Shown one piece after another: positions 1 to 5,873 of a stretch of DNA of 8,898 bases. The stretch is from Deltaproteobacteria bacterium. GTDB taxonomy: Bacteria > Desulfobacterota > Desulfobulbia > Desulfobulbales > BM004. The translations under genes were made by a program, and so were the position numbers. The stretch covers positions 1,219,304 through 1,228,201 of the forward strand of contig CP070776.1 of assembly GCA_020346205.1 (NCBI GenBank). Reading direction: 5' to 3'. Every line of letters starts with the position of its first letter. Position 1 is the stretch's first letter. The notes beneath the pieces were generated by a model. The model saw nothing but the letters and a program-made list of their open reading frames with translations, was not told the origin of the DNA and did not search any database.

Positions 1-564
1 TAGATCATATCCCTGTTGTGTAATAACAAAATCCGCCCCAACGCTGATTTTTCGCTTGAGTTTTTCATATTGCCATACCTGTTCACTTTCAAGGGTCTTA
101 AAAGGAGAGACAACACAGCCTTTGGTAATACCTTCTGCATCCTGATGGTTTTCAAGCAGCATGAGCAGCTGCACGCTGTCAATATCAAAAGTCTGGCTTG
201 CAGTTTCATTTTCAGTGCTTACAAGGTAATTGCCCGTCACAAAAAGAAATTCCTGCACACCTGCAAGCCGGTAATCCTTTAGTTTGTTTAAGGCCGATTC
301 TCTGTTATTACCAGCCAATGCCAGGGAAACCACCGGTTCCCCCCCGGCAGCCAGAATTTCCTTCGCCAGCTGCAGGGTAAAAAAACTGCGAGAGTATGTT
401 GGTTGATCAGAGATTAGAAAGGTCTTAATTCTGCCGTCAGCCAGCCCATCTTCAACAAATGTCATATGTGTCTTGATGTCTCCCTCACCTGCAGCAAAGT
501 GAGGCAGCAGGTTATAGCAAAAGGGAAAATCAGTGTTGGCAGAGAGTTTTTTAAAAAATTCCAT
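1..564 (-). CDS. MetF-like methylenetetrahydrofolate reductase family protein, C-terminus beyond the left edge
   Basis: The frame stays open for 188 codons from ATG (564-562) to the window edge, so the 3' part is missing. Family landmarks appear in the order expected for the MTHFR TIM barrel: AKEILAAGGEPVVSLAL (67-83), NNRESAL (86-92) like the usual RNR segment, FLFVTGN (106-112), FDIDSVQLL (126-134), and near the edge SPFKTLESEQVWQYEKLK followed by GADFVITQQGYD (176-187), a very typical MetF strand. The family uses FAD and reduces methylene-tetrahydrofolate in the cytoplasm. By my alignment the two catalytic acids (E. coli Glu28 and Asp120) are Asn18 and Asn112 here, while the folate-binding Gln (TQ, 183) is kept, so ordinary MTHFR activity is doubtful. 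No good Shine-Dalgarno precedes the ATG, which overlaps an upstream stop as TAATG. Family membership is fairly secure; substrate and partners are not. Confidence 0.82.
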   Translation of the reverse strand, partial: MEFFKKLSANTDFPFCYNLLPHFAAGEGDIKTHMTFVEDGLADGRIKTFLISDQPTYSRSFFTLQLAKEILAAGGEPVVSLALAGNNRESALNKLKDYRLAGVQEFLFVTGNYLVSTENETASQTFDIDSVQLLMLLENHQDAEGITKGCVVSPFKTLESEQVWQYEKLKRKISVGADFVITQQGYDL

Positions 565-671
565 TATGATCCGTGAACGAGAGATGCCCGATAAAGCCGT
601 TCTGCATTAAGCAGTTGTGTGAATGGGATTTTTTCTATATCCTTCCTATAATAAATTTCAGTTTTTTTCAC
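564..671 (-). CDS. possible 35-aa ORF overlapping the MetF-like start (uncertain)
   Basis: A minus-strand frame opens at GTG (671-669; an in-frame GTG at 680-678 adds three codons). It encodes a basic peptide beginning VKKTEIYYRKDIEK and ending LYRASLVHGS. Its TAA shares one base with the ATG of the MetF-like gene (TAATG), a classic translational-coupling arrangement, and the MetF-like gene has no clear ribosome-binding site of its own. Against it: it is very short, has only a weak AGG upstream of the GTG codons, and resembles no family I recognise. It may be a coupling or leader peptide, or chance. Confidence 0.25.
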   Translation of the reverse strand: MKKTEIYYRKDIEKIPFTQLLNAERLYRASLVHGS

Positions 672-742
672 TAAAAACACTTAAAAGTACCTAGATATAA
701 AGAAAACACAGCTGTTTTTTCAAGAATGAACCGCTAAAGGAC
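565..742. other. divergent intergenic region between the MetF-like gene and cls
   Basis: This 178-base AT-rich stretch separates divergently read genes. It contains the possible small ORF and candidate minus-strand promoter listed separately. On the + strand a TATAAA (696-701) could be a -10 for cls, but I see no matching -35 at the right distance. Confidence 0.5.
694..723 (-). promoter_or_regulatory. candidate sigma70 promoter for the MetF-like gene
   Basis: On the minus strand a -35 TTGAAA (723-718) is followed after 18 bases by a -10 TATATC (699-694). The spacer holds an inverted repeat AAAACA-CAGC-TGTTTT (703-718) that could be an operator. Immediately downstream, at 688-694, is TACCTAG, a half-site also found in the promoter at 2247-2275. 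Moderate match only. Confidence 0.35.
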
Positions 743-2197
743 ATGCACAGCCTGCTCACTGCCACCTGGCCATACATCTTAACACTGGCTACATTTATTG
801 CCATCCTGGCAACTGCTGTACATATTCTCTACAGAAAACGTGACACCCGGGCAGCGGCTGGCTGGCTGGGCCTGGTCTGGTTTGCACCAATCCTAGGGGT
901 CATTTTGTACTGGATGTTCGGTGTGAACCGTATTAAGCGGCGCGCCATGCTGCGTTTTGCGCACAAGCAGGATATAATCCTTCCGCAGAGAGAAGCAGCC
1001 GTGTATCCAGACTTTATTCAGAAGCTATACAGCAAAGAGCAAAAAAATAATTTGATGCAATTGAGCCGTATGACGGACAAGTTGACCCGCCAGCCGCTCA
1101 TGAAGGGCAACAGGATTACCCCCCTGGTTAATGGAGATCAGGCTTTCCCGAGCATGCTATCCCATATAGAGGCTGCGCAGCATTCAATAGCTTTATGCAG
1201 TTATATCTTTGACAATGACTCATGGGGCAGCAGGTTCAGGGCTGCTCTGCTGGATGCCAGGAACAGGGGCGTTGAAGTGAAAGTTCTCATTGATGGTGTT
1301 GGTGCCCGTTATTCTTTCCCGCCAATAACCTGGGGACTGCGCAAAGACGGCCTTGACGCAGCAGAGTTCATGAAGACGCTCCTGCCCTGGAGTTACCAGT
1401 ACTTTAACCTGAGAAACCACCGTAAGATACTTGTTATTGACGGCAGGATCGGCTTTACCGGAGGCATGAATATCCGCGAGGGCAATTGTCTTGACGACAA
1501 CCCCTCCCATCCAGTCCAGGACCTGCATTTTCTTATTGAAGGTCCTGTGGTGGCTGAACTGCAGCGCTCCTTTGCAGAGGATTGGACCTTCACCACCCGG
1601 CAGGTTCTGGAAGGGGAAGTGTGGTATCCGCATCTGGAGCCGCAGGGAAATGGGGTGGCTCGAGGCATTTCTGACGGGCCGGACGAGGATTTTGACAAGC
1701 TGCGCAGAGTTATCCTGGCATCATTGGCAACAGCCCAATCGTCTATCCTTATTGTCACACCTTATTTTCTGCCGGACGGGGAACTTGTTTCCGCTCTGCG
1801 CATTGCAGTACTCCGCGGTGTGGAGATAGAGATTCTCCTGCCCGCTGTATCCAATCTCAGGATGGTGAAGTGGGCTTCCGATGCATGCCTGGAAGAACTG
1901 CTTCAGGAAGGATGCAGGATATATCTTACCCAACAGCCCTTTGATCATTCCAAGATAATGGTTGTTGACCACTCATGGGTGCTGCTGGGCTCAGCTAACT
2001 GGGACTCAAGAAGTCTGGCGCTTAACTTTGAGTTTAACGTGGAGTGTTATGACTTTCAGCTGGCAGAGTCTATGGAAACAATCATGCAGAAGAAAAAAGC
2101 CACTGCCAGGGAACTTACCCTGGAGGACCACAAGTCAAAAAAACTTATTTTCAAGCTACGCAACAGGTTTTTCCGACTTTTTTCTCCCTATCTTTAA
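743..2197 (+). CDS. cls: cardiolipin synthase, phospholipase D family
   Basis: Cardiolipin synthase condenses two phosphatidylglycerols to cardiolipin and glycerol at the inner membrane. The 484-aa length matches bacterial ClsA-type enzymes. Two N-terminal hydrophobic helices (about 9-29 and 40-60), separated by a basic RKRDTR turn, form the PLDc_N anchor. Two HKD catalytic motifs follow: H226, K228, D233 in NHRKILVIDGRIGFTGGMN, and H402, K404, D409 in DHSKIMVVDHSWVLLGSANW. The usual C-terminal SRSLALNFEFN segment and a final SPYL also fit. ATG 743 is the first start in frame after the TAA at 698. Its only Shine-Dalgarno candidate, AAAGGA (737-741), sits almost against the ATG, an unusually short spacing. 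A three-codon ORF (ATGAACCGCTAA, 726-737) ends just before it. No obvious operon partner. Function is confident; substrate preference (two PG, or PG plus PE) cannot be read. Confidence 0.95.
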   Translation: MHSLLTATWPYILTLATFIAILATAVHILYRKRDTRAAAGWLGLVWFAPILGVILYWMFGVNRIKRRAMLRFAHKQDIILPQREAAVYPDFIQKLYSKEQKNNLMQLSRMTDKLTRQPLMKGNRITPLVNGDQAFPSMLSHIEAAQHSIALCSYIFDNDSWGSRFRAALLDARNRGVEVKVLIDGVGARYSFPPITWGLRKDGLDAAEFMKTLLPWSYQYFNLRNHRKILVIDGRIGFTGGMNIREGNCLDDNPSHPVQDLHFLIEGPVVAELQRSFAEDWTFTTRQVLEGEVWYPHLEPQGNGVARGISDGPDEDFDKLRRVILASLATAQSSILIVTPYFLPDGELVSALRIAVLRGVEIEILLPAVSNLRMVKWASDACLEELLQEGCRIYLTQQPFDHSKIMVVDHSWVLLGSANWDSRSLALNFEFNVECYDFQLAESMETIMQKKKATARELTLEDHKSKKLIFKLRNRFFRLFSPYL

Positions 2198-2233
2198 AGC
2201 ACAAACTTCAAACTGAAATATTTCCGCAAAAAG

Positions 2234-2268
2234 ACCTAGTATTCACTTGACTAGGTATTTATACCTAG
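2234..2268. promoter_or_regulatory. operator candidate: CTAGGTA inverted repeats inside the promoter
   Basis: A perfect repeat CTAGGTA (2251-2257), TTTA, TACCTAG (2262-2268) occupies the space between -35 and -10. A further ACCTAGT (2234-2240) lies upstream, itself an exact inverted match to ACTAGGT (2250-2256) at 9-base spacing. So there are three half-sites, one beneath the -35 element. The position suits a dimeric repressor that blocks polymerase. The regulator is not in this window and I cannot name its family. The same half-site occurs once at 688-694. Confidence 0.6.
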
Positions 2269-2275
2269 GTATTAT
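2247..2275 (+). promoter_or_regulatory. strong sigma70-like promoter of the two-CW gene
   Basis: -35 TTGACT (2247-2252) and -10 TATTAT (2270-2275) are separated by exactly 17 bases, close to consensus. Transcription would start near 2282, leaving a leader of about 150 bases before ATG 2433. The spacer is filled by an inverted repeat, implying regulation. Confidence 0.7.
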
Positions 2276-2432
2276 GCCTTGAAACACATTTTTTTGAGAG
2301 CCACGTCTGAGGTGGAAAAAGGAGGTAAAATTACAATAACCTATTAATAAAGTGCCAAATTTCAATGGATTAAATCAACCAAAACACCTCAACGGAGAAA
2401 TTCGGCTGTTACGTTCTATAAGGAGATTGTTC
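2276..2432 (+). other. long 5' leader with an orphan Shine-Dalgarno
   Basis: The leader contains a full Shine-Dalgarno match AAAAAGGAGGT (about 2316-2326) with no ATG, GTG or TTG at the proper distance; the next start, GTG 2352, is about 25 bases away. TGAGGTG (2308-2314) is perfectly complementary to CACCTCA (2385-2391), so the leader could fold and partly occlude this region. Whether this is regulatory is unknown. Confidence 0.3.
2420..2425 (+). promoter_or_regulatory. ribosome-binding site deciding the two-CW start
   Basis: AAGGAG stands 7 bases ahead of ATG 2433. The in-frame GTG at 2352 lacks any such site, so the shorter protein is preferred. Confidence 0.7.
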
Positions 2433-2735
2433 ATGGGATCTCGAAGCAATTTGTACTGTTGGGAAATAATGCAGTGTGATACATCAAAAAAATGTCCAGC
2501 CAGGAAGAACCCTCATAAGCCCTGTTGGGAAATCGCCAGGGAAAATGCTGATGATTACCGGAGTTTTTTCAATGTTTGCCGGGACTGTATTGTGCATGTA
2601 CTTAAGGCGGACAATTCTGTTTTGTCAAACCGGGAAATTAAAATTATCGAGGGTAACAAGTTAAAATGCAGGCTGTCTCCAAAACTAACAAGAAAGCCAC
2701 CGCCAGGTAAGAATGTGATCCCCCTGCGTTCTTGA
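2433..2735 (+). CDS. small cysteine-rich two-CW-type protein
   Basis: This 100-aa soluble protein has a conserved-looking Cys pattern: CWEIMQC (9-15), CPA (21-23), CWE (31-33), CRDC (49-52) and a late Cys79. The repeated CWE with spaced cysteines resembles the small two-CW domain proteins and the CWE..C....CPA modules on sensor proteins of Desulfobacterota. The function of that family is not established; the cysteines look suited to binding zinc, an Fe-S cluster or another metal. There is no signal peptide or membrane segment, so it is probably cytoplasmic. ATG 2433 is chosen because TAAGGAG (about 2419-2425) lies 7 bases upstream. A longer reading from GTG 2352 has no Shine-Dalgarno and adds 27 residues before the motif. 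The basic proline-containing tail (80-100) looks disordered. It is a single-gene unit with its own promoter, operator and terminators. Confidence 0.8.
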   Translation: MGSRSNLYCWEIMQCDTSKKCPARKNPHKPCWEIARENADDYRSFFNVCRDCIVHVLKADNSVLSNREIKIIEGNKLKCRLSPKLTRKPPPGKNVIPLRS

Positions 2736-2760
2736 TAACTAAATAAAGTTATCGCTTTTT
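2734..2760 (+). terminator. AT-rich intrinsic terminator overlapping the two-CW stop codon
   Basis: Perfect 7-bp stem GATAACT (2734-2740) / AGTTATC (2747-2753) with loop AAATAA, then GC and a five-T run. It begins inside the TGA stop. The stem is weak in GC, which may be why a second terminator follows. Confidence 0.55.
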
Positions 2761-2808
2761 CATTCGATAGTTATTTTAAGAGGAAAAAGTAACAACAGGA
2801 CACATAGA

Positions 2809-2838
2809 CCTCTCCTGAAAACAAGGAGGGGTTTTTTT
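2809..2838 (+). terminator. strong rho-independent terminator
   Basis: Stem CCTCTCCT (2809-2816) / AGGAGGGG (2824-2831), 8 pairs including one U-G, 7-base loop GAAAACA, then seven T (2832-2838). It would insulate the primase-helicase gene from upstream transcription. Confidence 0.88.
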
Positions 2839-2936
2839 ATGTCAATATGGTAAATGTAAGGGCAGACTCATTAGATTTATTGGAAAAAATATTTTCATAA
2901 TACCTAACAAAATTAAACTTCATTATGGTTTGAGTC

Positions 2937-4718
2937 ATGGAACTGAATAATAAATTGGCTGGTTTTTATCAGGAGCATCTTCCGGAGGGTAAAATAGACG
3001 GCACAATGTTAAAAGGCCCCTGCCCTTTTTGTAAAAACAGCGGCAAGAAAGATGCAGGTTCAATTACTGTTTACCTGGGTGCCAGGAGCTATTTTGCCGG
3101 CTATTTCCGCTGCCAGAGCAGGTGCGTTCCAGGAGGATTTGCCCCCCATTTTGCCAGGTTGAGAGGAATCGATCCAGCCACTGTTCCCGGTTTTGACCCG
3201 GACCGCGAACCCTATGTTCAGTCACTGAAATTTCCAACCTCCAATATCAATCAGGATATTAAGAAATACCAGGACAAGCTAACGCCAAACATTCAAACAT
3301 ATTTTACAAAGATCGGAGTTGGCGCAGGCACACTTGCAGAAATGAAGATCGGCTATAATGGCCGTTATGTTGTCTATCCGTATTGTATGCAGAACGGGAA
3401 TTACTACACAGCTCATTGCATAATGCCTGATAATGAAACTGAAGAGTTCTGGCATGGTGATCAATCATTTGCCACAAAAGGCCTACAGATTTTCAATATA
3501 AATGACATTGATAACTGTGAAGATGGAGCTCTGTTCGTGGTAGAAGGCGAGAAGAATCTTCTTTGCCTGAAGGAGCTCGGTTTTCCCGGTATAGGAGTTT
3601 CCAGCGCAGCCGACTTGAACAGTATTGATATCAAACGGTTCGAGTTTATTAAAACCGTATTCATGGTCATGAACCACTCGCCGGAATCCGTCGAAGCTGC
3701 AAGAGGTTTTGCTGAGCAGTTAGGGTTTAAAGTCAGAATGCTGCAATGGCCATCGCAGAAGAAAAGGGGTTTTAACCTGGCTCAGCTTGCCGAAGAAGAC
3801 CTGGTGGGTTTTAAAGATGAAGTTACAAAAATGGTCAACGGCTCCAAGGCATTTTCTCCTTTCCGCTCACCAAGTCATGAGTATGAGTTGTTTCTGGGCA
3901 ACATCGAACGGCAGCACTCTGAGAGCTACAAGGCTCTCCGCACCGGTATGGCCAGTTATGACAAGGCAGTTGGAGGTGTATACGGAATAAACATCATTGG
4001 CGGTCCGCCAAAAACAGGAAAATCCTGTTTAGGTATCCAGCTTGGTACCGAAATAGCCAGAAAGAAAATGGGAGTACTCTATTATGACTTTGAAAACGGC
4101 ACCCAGAAGATATACCAGAGGACCCTGTCACGTTTAAGCAGGGTACCGGTAAATAATATCGTATCCACTGAGTTGGAAGATGAAGAAAAGAAACGCCTTG
4201 AGACAGCTCAGGCTGAACTGCAAAACATGTTGCAGTTTTTCAGGGTGGTGAATGACCGGCAAATAAACCCCGTTACCATGCGGCGCCATGTCGATTTTCT
4301 ACGTCATGAGACACGAAGGGAGGATACGGTGGTCGTCATAGACAGTCTTCACAAGCTGCCGTTCAAGGATTTTGCTGAACGCAGGACCGGGATCAATGCC
4401 TGGTTGCGGGAATTGGAATCAATCCGTGATGAACTGCAAGTGGGCTTCCTAATTATATCTGAATTGACCCGCCAGGAAAGCGGCCGTTACGACGGAGTCC
4501 CCCATATGGGGCTTTTTAAGGATTCCAGCGACATTGAGTATACGGCGGACAATGCCATGGTTTTTCTGCCTGAGTGGGAGCCGATCGATGTAAAAACAGG
4601 AACCGAGCGGATAAATTCTTTATGGCTGGTAGCCAGCCGTGAAAACAGTCCCGGCCTGATCGCCAAATATCACCTCGATTTTCCATATTGGGGCTTTACA
4701 GAGGTCGAAAACGGCTGA
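2937..4718 (+). CDS. zinc-finger/TOPRIM/DnaB-type primase-helicase-like protein
   Basis: 593 aa with the layout of T7 gp4/Twinkle-type replication proteins. A zinc-binding module has C29, C32, C59 and C63 (CPFC, then CQSRC). A TOPRIM-like domain follows with E203 in FVVEGEKN (200-207). The C-terminal RecA/DnaB helicase core has Walker A GGPPKTGKS (355-363), YYDFENG with likely catalytic E386, Walker B VVVIDS (465-470), IISELTRQ (506-513, the DnaB ISQLxR segment) and a C-terminal SRENSPG like the DnaB arginine-finger loop. Such proteins unwind DNA 5'-3' and may prime it. Here the TOPRIM DxD acids are replaced (N246, S248 in VMNHSPES), so primer synthesis may be lost, as it has been in animal Twinkle. 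No integrase, terminase or other replication gene is adjacent, so its replicon is unclear; a domesticated phage or plasmid gene is one explanation. The start ATG has only a weak Shine-Dalgarno (GAG at -5). Confidence 0.85.
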   Translation: MELNNKLAGFYQEHLPEGKIDGTMLKGPCPFCKNSGKKDAGSITVYLGARSYFAGYFRCQSRCVPGGFAPHFARLRGIDPATVPGFDPDREPYVQSLKFPTSNINQDIKKYQDKLTPNIQTYFTKIGVGAGTLAEMKIGYNGRYVVYPYCMQNGNYYTAHCIMPDNETEEFWHGDQSFATKGLQIFNINDIDNCEDGALFVVEGEKNLLCLKELGFPGIGVSSAADLNSIDIKRFEFIKTVFMVMNHSPESVEAARGFAEQLGFKVRMLQWPSQKKRGFNLAQLAEEDLVGFKDEVTKMVNGSKAFSPFRSPSHEYELFLGNIERQHSESYKALRTGMASYDKAVGGVYGINIIGGPPKTGKSCLGIQLGTEIARKKMGVLYYDFENGTQKIYQRTLSRLSRVPVNNIVSTELEDEEKKRLETAQAELQNMLQFFRVVNDRQINPVTMRRHVDFLRHETRREDTVVVIDSLHKLPFKDFAERRTGINAWLRELESIRDELQVGFLIISELTRQESGRYDGVPHMGLFKDSSDIEYTADNAMVFLPEWEPIDVKTGTERINSLWLVASRENSPGLIAKYHLDFPYWGFTEVENG

Positions 4719-4720
4719 TA

Positions 4721-5797
4721 TCAGGGCTTTTTTGTAATATAATAGAAGTTCTGTATATCATGGGAAAGCTGCTCCACCCGGATATCTGCAAACCCTGCTT
4801 CCTGCAGCATGGCCAGGGCCTTTTCCTGACCCCACATTGCTCCAAGTCCGGGCCCACCACCGGCAAGAGAAACTGACATGCAGTGCATGCATGAGATTGT
4901 GTAAAGAAAGGGAGCTATCGGGTGGTCCATATTATTTGCCACATCACTTGAAGCAGCTATATCCTGCATCAAAAAAGTGCCACCAGGAGTCAGTGCCTCG
5001 TAAACATTTTGCAGCACCTCTTGCGGTTTTGCCTGGTCGTGAATTGCATCAAATGCAGTAACAAGGCCATATTTATCCCTGGCAAAAGATTCTGACGTAT
5101 CCTGGACAGCAAACTCAGCATTGCCTAATCCCTTCTGTACAGCAGCCTCCCTGGCAGTTCCTATTGCCTCCTCTGATATATCCAGACCAATGAAACGGCT
5201 TTTGGGAAAGTTTTCTGCCAAAAGGGTCACAGCCCGACCACTGCCACAGCCGATATCAACTACGTCAATGCCCCGGGCAAGATTTTCAGACACATCCGGT
5301 ATCAATGGCAATATGAAGTCATTTAAAGCTGCAACTACAGTCTGGCCGCTATCTTCGGCCATGACTTCATGGAAGCGCTTATAGGAGGAATAGGGTACTC
5401 CGGCACCATGTTTGAATGCCTCCAGCACTTCATCCTCAACAGCTCCGAGCACGGCAATATACTGGGTAAAAGCTGCAAGGTTGTTTGGGGCTGACTTGCG
5501 CGTCAGGCAGGCTCCATGCTCAGGCGGCAGAGAGTAAGTCTTATCCTGAGTCTGGTGCTCGATGATCCGGGCAGTAGTAAGTGCACCCAGCCACTCCCGA
5601 ACATAACGCTCATTCAACCCAGCAGTCCGGGCTATTTCCTCACTTGTAGAGGGAGGCAGGCCTGCCATGACATCGAACAGACCTGTTCTGTGGCCTAGCG
5701 ATGTCATCAAAGCCAAGGAGCCTAGATTGAGCATCTCTACTATCCTGCCTTCAAAAGCTTCGGCCTTGGCAGCATCAAAGTTTGTCTTCGTGTTCAT
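4721..5797 (-). CDS. winged-helix plus class I SAM-dependent methyltransferase
   Basis: This 358-aa cytoplasmic protein resembles the Rv2258c-like group, an N-terminal winged-helix domain fused to a Rossmann methyltransferase. Residues about 25-100 form the helical/winged part (LGLFDV-like HRTGLFDVMAG at 36-46, then TSEEIARTAGLNERYVREWL at 51-70). SAM-binding motif I is VVDIGCGSGRA (179-189), the acidic end of strand 2 is D206 in GLDIS, and AFDAIHD (248-254) and LTPGGTFLMQD (269-279) are the later core motifs. The methyl acceptor cannot be read; relatives methylate small molecules. In this fold the winged domain usually mediates dimerisation and covers the active site rather than binding DNA. 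GAGGAG lies 8 bases before ATG 5797. The gene follows the beta-propeller gene by 76 bases on the same strand, probably as an operon, and meets the helicase gene tail to tail with 2 bases between stops. Confidence 0.9.
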   Translation of the reverse strand: MNTKTNFDAAKAEAFEGRIVEMLNLGSLALMTSLGHRTGLFDVMAGLPPSTSEEIARTAGLNERYVREWLGALTTARIIEHQTQDKTYSLPPEHGACLTRKSAPNNLAAFTQYIAVLGAVEDEVLEAFKHGAGVPYSSYKRFHEVMAEDSGQTVVAALNDFILPLIPDVSENLARGIDVVDIGCGSGRAVTLLAENFPKSRFIGLDISEEAIGTAREAAVQKGLGNAEFAVQDTSESFARDKYGLVTAFDAIHDQAKPQEVLQNVYEALTPGGTFLMQDIAASSDVANNMDHPIAPFLYTISCMHCMSVSLAGGGPGLGAMWGQEKALAMLQEAGFADIRVEQLSHDIQNFYYITKKP

Positions 5798-5824
5798 AAG
5801 TGGCTCTCCTCAATGGTTAATAGA

Positions 5825-5859
5825 ACACGCCCCAATTGAGCAGTCATATTGAGGCGTGT
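5825..5859 (-). other. intercistronic 12-bp hairpin
   Basis: Minus-strand RNA arms ACACGCCTCAAT and ATTGGGGCGTGT pair over 12 bp with one U-G wobble around an 11-base loop. On the + strand the same position is a C/A mismatch, so the structure favours minus-strand RNA, the sense strand of both neighbours. No U-run follows, so it is more likely an mRNA-stabilising, processing or attenuating element than a plain terminator. Confidence 0.6.
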
Positions 5860-5873
5860 ATATGGTTTAAAAG

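Noticed and set aside
16..282. + strand open frame of 88 codons
   Set aside because: It lies antisense to the MetF-like gene, whose protein shows clear family motifs; the + frame resembles nothing.
1220..1758. Minus-strand open frames inside cls
   Set aside because: They are antisense shadows of the catalytic half of cls, with no recognisable product or ribosome-binding site.
2352..2432. Longer two-CW protein starting at GTG 2352
   Set aside because: No Shine-Dalgarno at a working distance; ATG 2433 has AAGGAG 7 bases upstream and starts just before the motif.
4715..4724. Palindrome CTGATATCAG with a following T-run as a bidirectional terminator
   Set aside because: The palindrome leaves no room for a proper loop (three pairs at most); it mainly reflects two facing stop codons.
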